From the NCBI GenBank assembly GCA_016217725.1, contig JACRHB010000066.1:1-39417 (forward strand): a stretch of 39,417 nt of DNA, in the 5' to 3' direction. Below, piece after piece: positions 17,026 through 26,470 of the stretch. The notes under the pieces were generated by a model, which made no database searches, had not been told where the DNA came from, and was given only the letters and a program-made list of their open reading frames with translations. The translations under genes and the position numbers were made by a program. Numbering within the stretch: the stretch's first letter is position 1; each line of letters opens with the position of its first letter. This DNA comes from Nitrospirota bacterium (GTDB taxonomy: Bacteria; Nitrospirota; Thermodesulfovibrionia; UBA6902).

Positions 17026-19392
17026 ATGCTGTTTGAAACGCCTGAGGATACATATAACGCATTTCAAAAGTTTCTAAAGAAAGGGGAGCATAAGAAGGCA
17101 TACCGCTGTCTTGAAAAGATGCTCCATGAATTCCCGAACGACACGGAGCTTCTTGAAGACATCGTTGACCTTTGTGTTTTCGACTGGAAAAAACTCGACC
17201 TCGGCAAGCAATGGCTGAACAAGCTCATAAAGATTCGGCCGTCATGGCTTGATTACATGCTGCTGGGCCACGTAGAAGCAGACCTTAGAAATATCAGCAG
17301 CGCAAGAGAATGCCTGAAGAAATCCAAAAGCCTTCAAAGAACCCAGCCTTTTTTAAAACTGAAAGGCAAAGAGCCTAAGGAGGCGTTTACAGAGCTTGAG
17401 GAGTATATAAAGTTTCAAGAATGGAATGAGCTAGCGAAGAAAACAGTCGAGAGTGAAAAGTTAAGAGTCAAGAGTGAAAAGAAAGAACGAGTACAAGGGG
17501 TAAGAAAGAGAAAATATGGGCAGGATCAAAAGGAAGAAATCAAAGACCTCTCGGAAGGGCATGATTATAAACCTGAAAATAAAGAATTGTCACCATGGAC
17601 ATCGTCTCCCGAGAAAGTCGAGATCAAAATACCTTCTTACGGCCTTACTGTTAAGACAGCGCCTTTTAAAGAAGCGATGTTCTCGCCTTTTCTCAACGGG
17701 AATATATCCCCTTTAAAGGAAACGCGCATGCTGATCGACTATACGCAGCTCGCAATTCAGAGCGGGTTTGACGAGCTTTTGTGCCTGAATGCGATAAACG
17801 ATGTGGAGAAATACTGGTATCAGACAGAGACTGTCAAAAAGGCGCTCAAGCAATTTCACGGAAGGGCGCTTCTCTGCGACGAAGTGGGTCTTGGAAAGAC
17901 GATAGAGGCCGGGATGCTGATAAAGGAATATCTCATGCGCGGCATGGTCAAAAATATTCTCATTCTCACGCCGTCGCCCCTGGTGTCGCAGTGGAAAGAG
18001 GAGATGTACGCCAAGTTCGGCATGGATTTCCTGACAACGGACGATTTTGAGTTTATGAGAGACCCGCAGGGATTCTGGAAGAATAAATTCATCATTGCGT
18101 CAATAAACACCGCAAAGAGCGGCAGGAACATGCCGGCCGTCATCGAGCAGTTTTTTGACCTCGTAGTCGTCGACGAGGCGCATCATCTGAGAAACAGGAC
18201 GACCCTGTCATGGAAGCTCGTGAATCAGATCAGAAAGAGGTTCATATTGCTTCTGACAGCCACTCCCGTCCAGAACAACCTGCTCGAGCTTTTCAATCTG
18301 ATCACGCTCTTAAAGCCGGGACAGTTTAAGACGGAAAAGGTCTTTAAACAGGAATATGTCATGAAGGGCAACCTGAAGGCGCCTGCAAACAAAGACCGTT
18401 TGAGGGAGCTGCTGCGGGACGTGATGATAAGAAATACAAGGAGCGCCATCGACCTCAAGCTCCCCAGGAGGTTTGCGACGACTTTAAGAATTGAGCCTAC
18501 GGACGCCGAAAGGAATATTTACGAAGGGATCAGTGAATATCTAAGGGAGCAAAACCTGAAAAAGACGATGGTCAATCTTTTGCTGAGAGAGGCCGGCAGC
18601 AGCCCGTATGCATTAAAACATACACTTCTGAACATCGAAAATTCCTCCGCCTCTATACCTCCCTTTGAAAAAGGGGGGGAAGGGGGGATTTTAAAAGGGA
18701 GCGAGGGGCGACTTAAAACTATCCTTGATGCAATTGAAAGTCTTGACGATATCTGTAAAGGCAAGGCATTGATGGAGCTGCTCACAAAAAATCCTGATGA
18801 AAAGAAGATAATTTTTGCCCAGTACATCAAAAGCATGGATTATATCACAGACCTGTTATGGAGGAATAAAATACCTCATGCAACATTCAGAGGGGACATG
18901 CCTCTCAGGGAAAAGGATGCCGCAATTGCGAGATTTAAAAATGAAATACCGGTTCTCGTATCTACCGAGTCGGGCGGCGAGGGCAGGAATATGCAGTTTT
19001 GCAATACGCTCATAAATTTCGACCTCCCGTGGAATCCCATGAGGATCGAACAGAGAATCGGGAGGCTCCACAGGATAGGACAGAGCAGGGACGTATTCAT
19101 ATTCAATCTTTCAGTAAAAGAAACGATTGAGGATTATGTAATTGATATTTTGGACAACAAGATAAACATGTTTGAGATGGTCATTGGAGAGATAGAGCCG
19201 ATACTCGGGAGCCTCGGAGAAGACAGGGATTTTGAGGATATAATTACGGAGATATGGCTGAAGAGCGGTGACAAAGAAAGCCTTAAAAGCGGTTTTGACA
19301 CGCTCGGCAGCGATCTTGTAAACGCAAAGCAGGATTACCTGAATGCGAAGGCGGTCGACACCGAGATATTCGGCGAGGATTATGAGACATAA
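17026..19392 (+). CDS. TPR-SNF2/SWI2 family ATPase
   Basis: TPR-like N-terminus; CDEVGLGKTIEAGMLIKEYL, VVVDEAHHLRN, LLLTATPVQNN, GRNMQFCNTLINFDLPWNPMRIEQRIGRLHRIGQ. Confidence 0.92.
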   Translation: MLFETPEDTYNAFQKFLKKGEHKKAYRCLEKMLHEFPNDTELLEDIVDLCVFDWKKLDLGKQWLNKLIKIRPSWLDYMLLGHVEADLRNISSARECLKKSKSLQRTQPFLKLKGKEPKEAFTELEEYIKFQEWNELAKKTVESEKLRVKSEKKERVQGVRKRKYGQDQKEEIKDLSEGHDYKPENKELSPWTSSPEKVEIKIPSYGLTVKTAPFKEAMFSPFLNGNISPLKETRMLIDYTQLAIQSGFDELLCLNAINDVEKYWYQTETVKKALKQFHGRALLCDEVGLGKTIEAGMLIKEYLMRGMVKNILILTPSPLVSQWKEEMYAKFGMDFLTTDDFEFMRDPQGFWKNKFIIASINTAKSGRNMPAVIEQFFDLVVVDEAHHLRNRTTLSWKLVNQIRKRFILLLTATPVQNNLLELFNLITLLKPGQFKTEKVFKQEYVMKGNLKAPANKDRLRELLRDVMIRNTRSAIDLKLPRRFATTLRIEPTDAERNIYEGISEYLREQNLKKTMVNLLLREAGSSPYALKHTLLNIENSSASIPPFEKGGEGGILKGSEGRLKTILDAIESLDDICKGKALMELLTKNPDEKKIIFAQYIKSMDYITDLLWRNKIPHATFRGDMPLREKDAAIARFKNEIPVLVSTESGGEGRNMQFCNTLINFDLPWNPMRIEQRIGRLHRIGQSRDVFIFNLSVKETIEDYVIDILDNKINMFEMVIGEIEPILGSLGEDRDFEDIITEIWLKSGDKESLKSGFDTLGSDLVNAKQDYLNAKAVDTEIFGEDYET
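18655..18712. repeat. Palindromic repeat inside the SNF2 CDS
   Basis: cctccctttgaaaaaggggggg..., encoding IPPFEKGGEGGILKGSEGR between the two helicase lobes. Confidence 0.75.
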
Positions 19393-19438
19393 AAAAAGTT
19401 AAGAGTTAAAAGTTGAAAGTTGAAAGTTAAAAGTTGAG
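19390..19438. repeat. Heptanucleotide tandem repeat (agttaaa/agttgaa)
   Basis: agttaagagttaaaagttgaaagttgaaagttaaaagttgag. Confidence 0.7.
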
Positions 19439-19453
19439 TGAAAAGAATAGAGC

Positions 19454-20779
19454 ATGAATAAAACATTGCCGGAAGTTATTACAGACATACTGACTTATAA
19501 CGGTTCACTTGTGGAGCCTGATGATGACGGCGCCCTTGAAGTTATTACTACACAGGAGTTGTCGGAGACTCTCGGAGTGCCGGAGCATGCAAGGCTTCGT
19601 TTTTCATACGACGACGCAGGCGATACGGTATTTGCATCCTACGGCTCTGATCTTTTCATCTCGTTGGCAAGGCTGTTTGAAGGCAGGGGAAGGTTTTCCC
19701 TGGCCCGCTTTGAAGCGCCGGCTCCGAATATGGAAAAGCTGTCAAAGACCCTGCCTGACAGGATTTCATTCGGCAACGCCGTCTTTCGATTCAACAAGGC
19801 CGAAGTTAAAGACGTCTCTTATCTATTGCTGTACTTTAAATACACTGCATTATCAGATGAAAAGCATGAAGGCGTTCTGCCCGTATTGATAAACTGCATG
19901 AATATGTCGACAATGCCTCTCACAGGGGGATCGGATGAGATCATTGAAGGGCTGAAGGAAGTTCTGCCCCTCTTTGATGAAGGGGTCGGGTTCCCGTTGC
20001 CGCGAAGCATTGCAACGGAAAGCGGATTTGCCGGGAGTCAGAGGGGGATTGGCATATTTCAGGCAGCATATTCGGCAGCCGCTAAAATGGCGCAGGAAAG
20101 ATTGAAAAACTTTATCAGGAGTCTTGAGAGAAGATTACACCGGGACATTAAAAGGGTTTATGAATATTACGGGACCTTGAGGGAAGAGACCATAAAGATG
20201 ATCGAACAAAACGTGCTCAAGCTTTCGATGGGCGATTTGATAGAGTCCGAGCTGAAGAAGGCGATGAAGCACAAGAATAAATTGTCAAAAGCGCAGGCGT
20301 TGAAGGATATTGAAAGAATAGAGCTTCAATACCTGGAGAAGAAAACGAAGATGCTGAATATGATAAATGAAAAAAAGTGGGATTTTGAGAGAGATGAAAA
20401 GACGGATAAGCTGCTCGCCAAGCTGGATACGATAGAGACGGAGCGGGAATGGAAGGTCCAGGACCTTATCGCAAAATACGCCCTGAGCATACGGATAGAG
20501 CCCGTTGCAGCGGTAGGGATAGAGGCGCAGACGCCTGTATTTCACATAAATATAAAAAGACGTCTTGCCTCGAGAGAATTTCCGGTGACATACAATCCCT
20601 TTGTCAGACAGCTCGACGACCTGCCGTGTGAAGCATGTTTTAACCCGCACGGAGGTTATTACGTATGTGACGACAAATTGCACATTGTCTGCGGCGACTG
20701 TTTTAAGACCTGTCCTGCATGCGGCAAACAGTATTGCACGGCGTGTCATAAGGACAAGTGCCCGAAATGCAGGAAGTGA
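19454..20779 (+). CDS. Coiled-coil protein with C-terminal Cys-rich zinc finger, SNF2 partner
   Basis: CEACFNPHGGYYVCDDKLHIVCGDCFKTCPACGKQYCTACHKDKCPKC; directly downstream of SNF2. Confidence 0.7.
   Translation: MNKTLPEVITDILTYNGSLVEPDDDGALEVITTQELSETLGVPEHARLRFSYDDAGDTVFASYGSDLFISLARLFEGRGRFSLARFEAPAPNMEKLSKTLPDRISFGNAVFRFNKAEVKDVSYLLLYFKYTALSDEKHEGVLPVLINCMNMSTMPLTGGSDEIIEGLKEVLPLFDEGVGFPLPRSIATESGFAGSQRGIGIFQAAYSAAAKMAQERLKNFIRSLERRLHRDIKRVYEYYGTLREETIKMIEQNVLKLSMGDLIESELKKAMKHKNKLSKAQALKDIERIELQYLEKKTKMLNMINEKKWDFERDEKTDKLLAKLDTIETEREWKVQDLIAKYALSIRIEPVAAVGIEAQTPVFHINIKRRLASREFPVTYNPFVRQLDDLPCEACFNPHGGYYVCDDKLHIVCGDCFKTCPACGKQYCTACHKDKCPKCRK
19964..20051. repeat. Palindromic repeat inside the zinc-finger partner CDS
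   Basis: cccctctttgatgaaggggtcgggttcccgttgccgcgaagcattgcaacgg, same core as the DUF1848 insertion. Confidence 0.75.
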
Positions 20780-20867
20780 ACGGCTGCAGCTCACGGACGG
20801 GCCGGAATGCCGGTAAAAAAACGTGGGGGGTAAAAAGGGTGTGGTTATATGAGAGGTTGTAATTAAT

Positions 20868-21371
20868 ATGGAAAGGAAATTTATGCACGATAAAATTAAG
20901 AAGGAAGACAAGGACCTTCAGCCCGGTCTATTCGATACAGGATATGCCGAGATGTTTTGCGACGGGGCGTCGAGCGGGAATCCGGGGGATTCCGGGATTG
21001 GGGTGGTGATTAAGCTTACCGAAGAAGATGCAAAACGGCCGGGGAAAGACCGGACGTATGAGATTGCAAAATATATCGGACGTGCCACCAATAACGTGGC
21101 TGAATATTCCGCTTTGTTGGCAGGGCTTGAAAAGGCGAGGGCGCTGGGGATACGAAAGATAAAAATCTTTATGGATTCCGAGCTTATGGCAAGACAGATA
21201 AACGGGATTTACAGGGTCAAGAACGAGAATTTAAAGCCGTTATGGATCAGGGTGAATGATCTTTTAAAGGACTTTGATTACTGGAAAGTCACTCATGTCT
21301 CCAGGGAGATGAACAAAGAGGCGGACGCGCTTGCGAGACGGGGAGTAAAGAAGAAGCGGCTGGAACCCTGA
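20868..21371 (+). CDS. RNase HI family protein
   Basis: MFCDGASSGNPGDSGIGVVI, NNVAEYSALLAGLEKA, IFMDSELMARQI, REMNKEADALARRG. Confidence 0.88.
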   Translation: MERKFMHDKIKKEDKDLQPGLFDTGYAEMFCDGASSGNPGDSGIGVVIKLTEEDAKRPGKDRTYEIAKYIGRATNNVAEYSALLAGLEKARALGIRKIKIFMDSELMARQINGIYRVKNENLKPLWIRVNDLLKDFDYWKVTHVSREMNKEADALARRGVKKKRLEP

Positions 21372-21509
21372 GCAGGCATGGCTAAAAAACATCTTGAAAG
21401 CGATAGGATTTTTAAAAAATATACCTTGCATCTTCAATTTAACATGTATAATTATTTGGTTGATGCCAGGGTATCGCTCAATATGTTTTTTAGCCATGCC
21501 TGCTCAGGG
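21366..21509. mobile_element. 144-bp MITE-like element or long bidirectional terminator with perfect 27-bp inverted repeats
   Basis: ccctgagcaggcatggctaaaaaacat (21366-21392) / atgttttttagccatgcctgctcaggg (21483-21509), inner agcgata/tatcgct. Confidence 0.8.
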
Positions 21510-21523
21510 TTTTTGAATGCTGG

Positions 21524-22558
21524 CTACGATTCTTCCGTATACATTTCAAACAGGGAAAGACATAAGGCGGCGATCAGGGGGCCGAGGATGAAGCCGAGGA
21601 AGCCTAAGAACTTTATCCCGCCGAGGACGCTGAAGAATACGAGAAGCGTATGAAGCTTTGCCTTGCCTCCGATTATCAAAGGCTTCAGGACGCTGTCCAC
21701 GCTGCTGATTATCAAGGCCCCGAAAAGCAAAAGACCTATGCCCTTCCCCAGACTGCCTGACAGGATCAGGATAATGCCTGCCGGGCCCCATACGAGGAGC
21801 GTCCCGAAAAGAGGCACAAAGGAAGTAATAGCCATCACTGTGCCCCAGAATATCGGCGACGGCAGTCCCAGCGCCCAGAAGGCGGTCCCGCCGAGCGTTC
21901 CCTGCGCAATTCCGACGGCTACCTGTCCGTATACCGCCGCAACCACAGTATCTTTAACGCGCCTCACCAATTTGTGCCTTTGCTCCTCTGAAAAAGGCAG
22001 CAGTTTTTTAAGGTACTCGATAAGCGTCTCGCCGTCTTTCAGAAAATAATAGATCGTCAGGCACATGATGATGAAATTAAAGATGAGCACAAAGGTGTTC
22101 GCAAAGACGTTCGAAACGTGTTTAACAAAATATTCGCCTATCGTCTTCAGGGTATTGACGACGCTTTCCTGGAGGTTAAAGCCCTCAAGTATCTTTAACG
22201 ACGACAGCTCCTGCAATACATTTTGCAGCCGGGGATACGACTGAATATTCGTGATCGTCTCAATGCCTTTTTCTTCGATGGAGCTGTAAATGCCCGTGAT
22301 CTCGCCTGCGAGGGAGGTGACTATGAAAGAAAACGGCCCGAATATGACTATTAAAATGGATATGAGGGTCAGCAGTGACGCAGCCCAGGAGCGCTTTACG
22401 TATCTAAGAAATAAGCTGTACAGGGGATAGAACGTGATGCTCAGCACCATCGCCCAGGCAATCGTGATGAGGAAAGGATTCAATATCTTATAGAAAAGAT
22501 ACAGAAGGAGTAAAACAATCGCCAAATAAATTATTGTAGATAAACGTTCACCCTGCAT
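21524..22558 (-). CDS. AI-2E family transporter/permease
   Basis: Multi-TM protein with PIFWGTVMAITSFVPLFGTLLVWGPA and IIGGKAKLHTLLVFFSVLGGIKFLGFLGFILGPL. Confidence 0.9.
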   Translation of the reverse strand: MQGERLSTIIYLAIVLLLLYLFYKILNPFLITIAWAMVLSITFYPLYSLFLRYVKRSWAASLLTLISILIVIFGPFSFIVTSLAGEITGIYSSIEEKGIETITNIQSYPRLQNVLQELSSLKILEGFNLQESVVNTLKTIGEYFVKHVSNVFANTFVLIFNFIIMCLTIYYFLKDGETLIEYLKKLLPFSEEQRHKLVRRVKDTVVAAVYGQVAVGIAQGTLGGTAFWALGLPSPIFWGTVMAITSFVPLFGTLLVWGPAGIILILSGSLGKGIGLLLFGALIISSVDSVLKPLIIGGKAKLHTLLVFFSVLGGIKFLGFLGFILGPLIAALCLSLFEMYTEES

Positions 22559-22631
22559 TGAGCATCGCCTTTCTATATTTTTGGTTCTTTCTCATCTCAA
22601 ATGGGTAAATTCTCCGATTTTGACTGACTGT

Positions 22632-22762
22632 CTTTTCTTCCCCTCTAAAAAGAGGGGATTAAGGGGTGTGTTTATTTTCAATCTATTAAACATTGTCTTT
22701 AATATCTTCTAAAGCCCTCTAAATACACACCCCTGCACCCCTCTTTTTAGAGGGGAATTCTT
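22632..22762. repeat. Inverted pair of cccctct/agagggg repeats
   Basis: ttcccctctaaaaagaggggattaaggggtgtgttta ... taaatacacacccctgcacccctctttttagaggggaa. Confidence 0.75.
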
Positions 22763-22839
22763 GACCCGCCATTCTTCTTTAATTAGAAAAGCTCATCTTT
22801 ACCCACTCATTATGAGAAAGAGCCATATTTTTTGTCTTT

Positions 22840-22870
22840 CATTTTGCACTTTTCATTTTACATTTTGCAA
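22840..22870. repeat. Heptanucleotide repeat
   Basis: cattttg cactttt cattta-type units (CATTTTG/CACTTTT/CATTTTA/CATTTTG). Confidence 0.65.
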
Positions 22871-22872
22871 TG

Positions 22873-24450
22873 CTACCTTAATATTCTTCCGGGCAAGGCC
22901 CCGGTAACCTCGCCGTTAAGAACTACGGGCACGCCGTTTACAAATACATGATGAAGGCCTTCGGGCTTTTGAAAAGGATCGTTGAATTCCGCGCGGTCGT
23001 TTACTTTTTCAGGATCAAATATGACAAGGTCCGCAAAGTAACCTTTTGCAGCCGTTCCTCGATTTTTGATATTGAAGGTTTTTGCAGCCAGGCCGGTCAT
23101 TTTGTAAACCGCCTCACTCAGCGTCAAAACCCCTTGCTCTCTCACGTATTTCCCTAACACTCGCGGGAAAGCGCCGAAGCCTCTGGGGTGGGGTTGCCCT
23201 TTTGCTGTAATGCCGTCAAAGCTCCTTGCGCTGCTGTCCGTGCCTATCATAGTATACGGCTGTTTCAATATCGCCTTAAGGTTCCCTTCATTCATCGAAA
23301 AAAATATCGCTCCGACCTGCAATTCCTCCTCGAAGAGCAGATCGAATATCAATTCCAAAGGCGCTTTGCCGGCGGATGCGCAGACGGATGAGATGCTTTT
23401 CCCTTCCATCCATTTATTTACGTCAAGGTTTACCGATGAGATCATTATATTATCCCAGCATGACGCTTCGGGATGCTCTTTGTTGATGTCTCCTGCAAGT
23501 CTTTGTCGTTCATTCTTCAGTCTCTCGATTTCTTTTTTATGTCCTCCTTCAAAGGCCCATGAAGGCAAGACCGCATCGAGGTCGGTGCTTCCCGCAATAT
23601 ACGGATATCTGTCGCAAGTCACCGCTAAGCCGCTCTCATTTGCAGCGTCGATCCTTTTGAAGACCTCTCCGAGCTTCCACCAGTTCTTCTCGCCGCTTGT
23701 CTTTAAATGCGATATATGGGCCTGGATCCCGGACTCATGGGCTATCGTTATGACTTCGTCTATCGCTTCTATCAGCCGGTCTCCTTCGCTTCTCATATGC
23801 GTCGCGTATATACCGCCGCGCCTTGCCGCCTCGCGCGCAAGCTCAATAATCTCCGGGGTATCGGAAAAGACCCCCGGAGGGTATATCAATCCGGTGGACA
23901 AGCCCTTTGCGCCGGCGTCGATTGCATCCCGGAGAAGGGCGGTCATTTTCCGCAGCTCATTTTCAGTAAGGGGTCTGTCGGTATACCCTGCGGCGGATGC
24001 GCGGAGATTTCCGTGCCCGGCAAGCGTAGCGAAATTAGCGGAGAGCTTCCTCTTTTCAAGAAGCGCAAAATATTCCGGAAAGGTATTCCACCTGTCTTTT
24101 ACGCCGGTTTCTTCAAATTCTTTCTCCCTCTGCTCAAGCGCCGCGCCGTAAAGAGGAGCGGCAGACAGACCGCAGTTGCCGTTTATCTCGGTCGTGATCC
24201 CCTGAGAGATCTTCCCTTCAGCCCTGCCGTCTGCAAGCAGCGCAAACTCGGAATGCGCATGGGTATCGATAAAACCGGGACAGACGCAAAGTCCTTTTGC
24301 ATCGATGACGGTCTTTGCATTGAAGTGAGAAAGATTCCCTATCTCTTTTATGGAATCCCCTTCGATAGTCAGATCGGCCTTGACGGGAACGCTGTCTCTA
24401 TTTGAACCGTCAATAACAAATCCGTCTTTAATTAAATAGTCGATGCCCAT
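22873..24450 (-). CDS. N-acyl-D-amino-acid deacylase (D-aminoacylase) family amidohydrolase
   Basis: GLCVCPGFIDTHAHSEFALLADGRAEGKISQGITTEINGNCGLSAAP; KTSGEKNWWKLGEV; MIGTDSSARSFDG. Start likely MGIDYLIKDGF. Confidence 0.87.
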   Translation of the reverse strand: MGIDYLIKDGFVIDGSNRDSVPVKADLTIEGDSIKEIGNLSHFNAKTVIDAKGLCVCPGFIDTHAHSEFALLADGRAEGKISQGITTEINGNCGLSAAPLYGAALEQREKEFEETGVKDRWNTFPEYFALLEKRKLSANFATLAGHGNLRASAAGYTDRPLTENELRKMTALLRDAIDAGAKGLSTGLIYPPGVFSDTPEIIELAREAARRGGIYATHMRSEGDRLIEAIDEVITIAHESGIQAHISHLKTSGEKNWWKLGEVFKRIDAANESGLAVTCDRYPYIAGSTDLDAVLPSWAFEGGHKKEIERLKNERQRLAGDINKEHPEASCWDNIMISSVNLDVNKWMEGKSISSVCASAGKAPLELIFDLLFEEELQVGAIFFSMNEGNLKAILKQPYTMIGTDSSARSFDGITAKGQPHPRGFGAFPRVLGKYVREQGVLTLSEAVYKMTGLAAKTFNIKNRGTAAKGYFADLVIFDPEKVNDRAEFNDPFQKPEGLHHVFVNGVPVVLNGEVTGALPGRILR

Positions 24451-24546
24451 GTCTTTATCTTGAAAATATTTCTTGAGAGTTTGGTTTAAAGAATACGTTG
24501 CCGGCAAAAGAAACGCAAGAGGATAAGATATGCATCGGCTTTCTCG

Positions 24547-25791
24547 TTAAATACTGTCGCCCGTCCGCTTCGGACCTTTATTTAATGTCCTTTCTCTTTT
24601 GATGCGCTTGCGTTGTGAAGGGGCAGACTTGTCTTTATCCTTCTCACTCAGTTTGACCGGGCTTATAACGGGCGTTGCCTGCGCGATGTATGAATTAATT
24701 CCCGAAGCTATTCCTTCCGCCAGCTTATCTTTATAAGACTCCCCGGAAAGCCTCTTTTCTTCTTCGTGATTGCTGATAAAGGATATCTCGATAAGGATCG
24801 ACGGCATCTCGGCGCCGACGAGGACGTAAAACAGGGCATATTTGACGCCGAGGTCTTCTATCCTGCCGTAATCTTCTTTGAGCGTATTTACCATTGCGCT
24901 TTGAACGCTTGAGGCTAACTTCATCGACTCTTCGTTTTTATTTTTTCTGGCGAGGTCTTGAAGGATCAACTGTAAATCGCCCTGCATCTTCCGCATTTTC
25001 TTGAATGAGATTTTATTCTCACGCGCCGCTACTTTCATGGCTTCCGCGTCATTAGTCCAGTTCAGGAAATATGTTTCGACCCCTCTTGCATCCCCACGCG
25101 GGCTTGCGTTGGCATGAACGGAGATGAAAAGGCCGGCTTTCTTTGAATTGGCTATTTCGGTTCTCTCGTTGAGCGGAATAAATATGTCCTTGTCTCTTGT
25201 GTATATCACTTCTACTCCGTTCTTCGATGCGAGGATGTCGCCGAGTTTTTTCCCGACGTGGAGCACGACGTCTTTTTCCTGCAGCCCGTTCGGCCCTATC
25301 GCTCCGGGATCGTCACCGCCGTGTCCGGGGTCTATCACTATAGTCTTGATTCCGTCAAGGCCCGGCTCAATGATCTTTTCCTCCTTCTTCGAGGACTGAG
25401 CCGCGTCTTTTCGATCATACACATCGATGACAAGCCTGTAAGGGCGCTCGAGCATAAAGGCATAGAAGGTCTCAAGCTTCCGGACGTCGAGCACGACGCG
25501 CACCGTGTTTTTGTCGAATTGCGCGATGCGCACTTTCTTCAGAATGCCGTTTTCCATCGGCAGCGATGACGCCTTCTTACGGAGCGTGCAATTTTTCAAA
25601 TCGAAATAAAGACGGTCGGGATCGACCAAGCGGTTTTGGATAAATTCTACAACACGGTCCGTCTCGATGACGACTCTCGTATGATTTTTATAGGATCTGG
25701 CTTGCAGGTCTTTAACGGAAACGAGCCTTGCGGCATCGCCATAGCTTGCAAGGAGCAGCACGATCAAAGGCGCTATGAAAGCCTTTTTCAT
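24547..25791 (-). CDS. N-acetylmuramoyl-L-alanine amidase (AMIN + Amidase_3)
   Basis: TIVIDPGHGGDDPGAIGPNGLQEKDVVL, FISVHANAS, ILIEISFISNHEEE; N-terminal AMIN-like domain. Confidence 0.9.
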   Translation of the reverse strand: MKKAFIAPLIVLLLASYGDAARLVSVKDLQARSYKNHTRVVIETDRVVEFIQNRLVDPDRLYFDLKNCTLRKKASSLPMENGILKKVRIAQFDKNTVRVVLDVRKLETFYAFMLERPYRLVIDVYDRKDAAQSSKKEEKIIEPGLDGIKTIVIDPGHGGDDPGAIGPNGLQEKDVVLHVGKKLGDILASKNGVEVIYTRDKDIFIPLNERTEIANSKKAGLFISVHANASPRGDARGVETYFLNWTNDAEAMKVAARENKISFKKMRKMQGDLQLILQDLARKNKNEESMKLASSVQSAMVNTLKEDYGRIEDLGVKYALFYVLVGAEMPSILIEISFISNHEEEKRLSGESYKDKLAEGIASGINSYIAQATPVISPVKLSEKDKDKSAPSQRKRIKRERTLNKGPKRTGDSI

Positions 25792-26025
25792 GTTATATTT
25801 TTAAGATAAAAACCTTTAAATGTCAATTTAAAAGTTGAAGGGAAGGCTTTTATTGCCGGGCAAAGTTAAAATGTTTCTGATTTGGTTTTATCGCGATAAA
25901 CAGTTTCAAAGTCTGCTTCATCCCAGAAGGTTATGGAAGGTATGTAGTTCATCATTTTGAAACGTCCCATATGCCGCTTGAGGTTGCCGTTTCAGATTGA
26001 GGGTCTGATTTTATTCTTTTTAATT

Positions 26026-26223
26026 TTAGAAGTCAATCCGGTTCATCAACCGGCTTGCCTCATATCCTGCTAATTCCACTTCGTTATTGAGCCTCTTGTA
26101 CAACTGAGGATAATTATTCAGCAGGTCCTGTATGAGCGCCTCTTTTTCTTTGATTGAAAGCTCGGTGAAAACGGGTGATTCATCAAGTATGGAAATGAGG
26201 GATCTCCATTGCCTGAACAACAT
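26026..26223 (-). CDS. Small protein of unknown function
   Basis: 65-aa ORF with AGGAGGTTGATATG-type RBS upstream. Confidence 0.5.
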   Translation of the reverse strand: MLFRQWRSLISILDESPVFTELSIKEKEALIQDLLNNYPQLYKRLNNEVELAGYEASRLMNRIDF

Positions 26224-26470
26224 ATCAACCTCCTATAAATTATTTCTGCAAATAATATGCCTGATTCAGGTATGCTTTATATTCAGGAGGTTACAGGCAA
26301 TTGTTAATAAGGCTACCATGTGATTATGTAAGGCTACTTTACATGATTAGGGGAAAGTTTACATTCTATGATATAGAGGTTGGGAATTCTTCTTGAAGAA
26401 AGATTCCGAACAAGACGGAATGACAACTTATAGACAAACACTGTATAGGGACTCATACGCTGTATGAGTT

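Noticed and set aside
21378-21653. ORFs on both strands sharing MAKKH(L/I)E...MFFSHACSGF
   Set aside because: They come from the symmetric 27-bp inverted repeats; not evidence of coding.
23210-24151. 313-aa plus-strand ORF
   Set aside because: Antisense shadow of the D-aminoacylase gene; Ser/Arg/Pro-rich composition without domain features.
25866-25970. Minus-strand short ORF MGRFKMMNYIPSITFWDEADFETVYRDKTKSETF
   Set aside because: Coding-like but only 34 aa, no clear RBS; could be a decayed tail. Not enough support.
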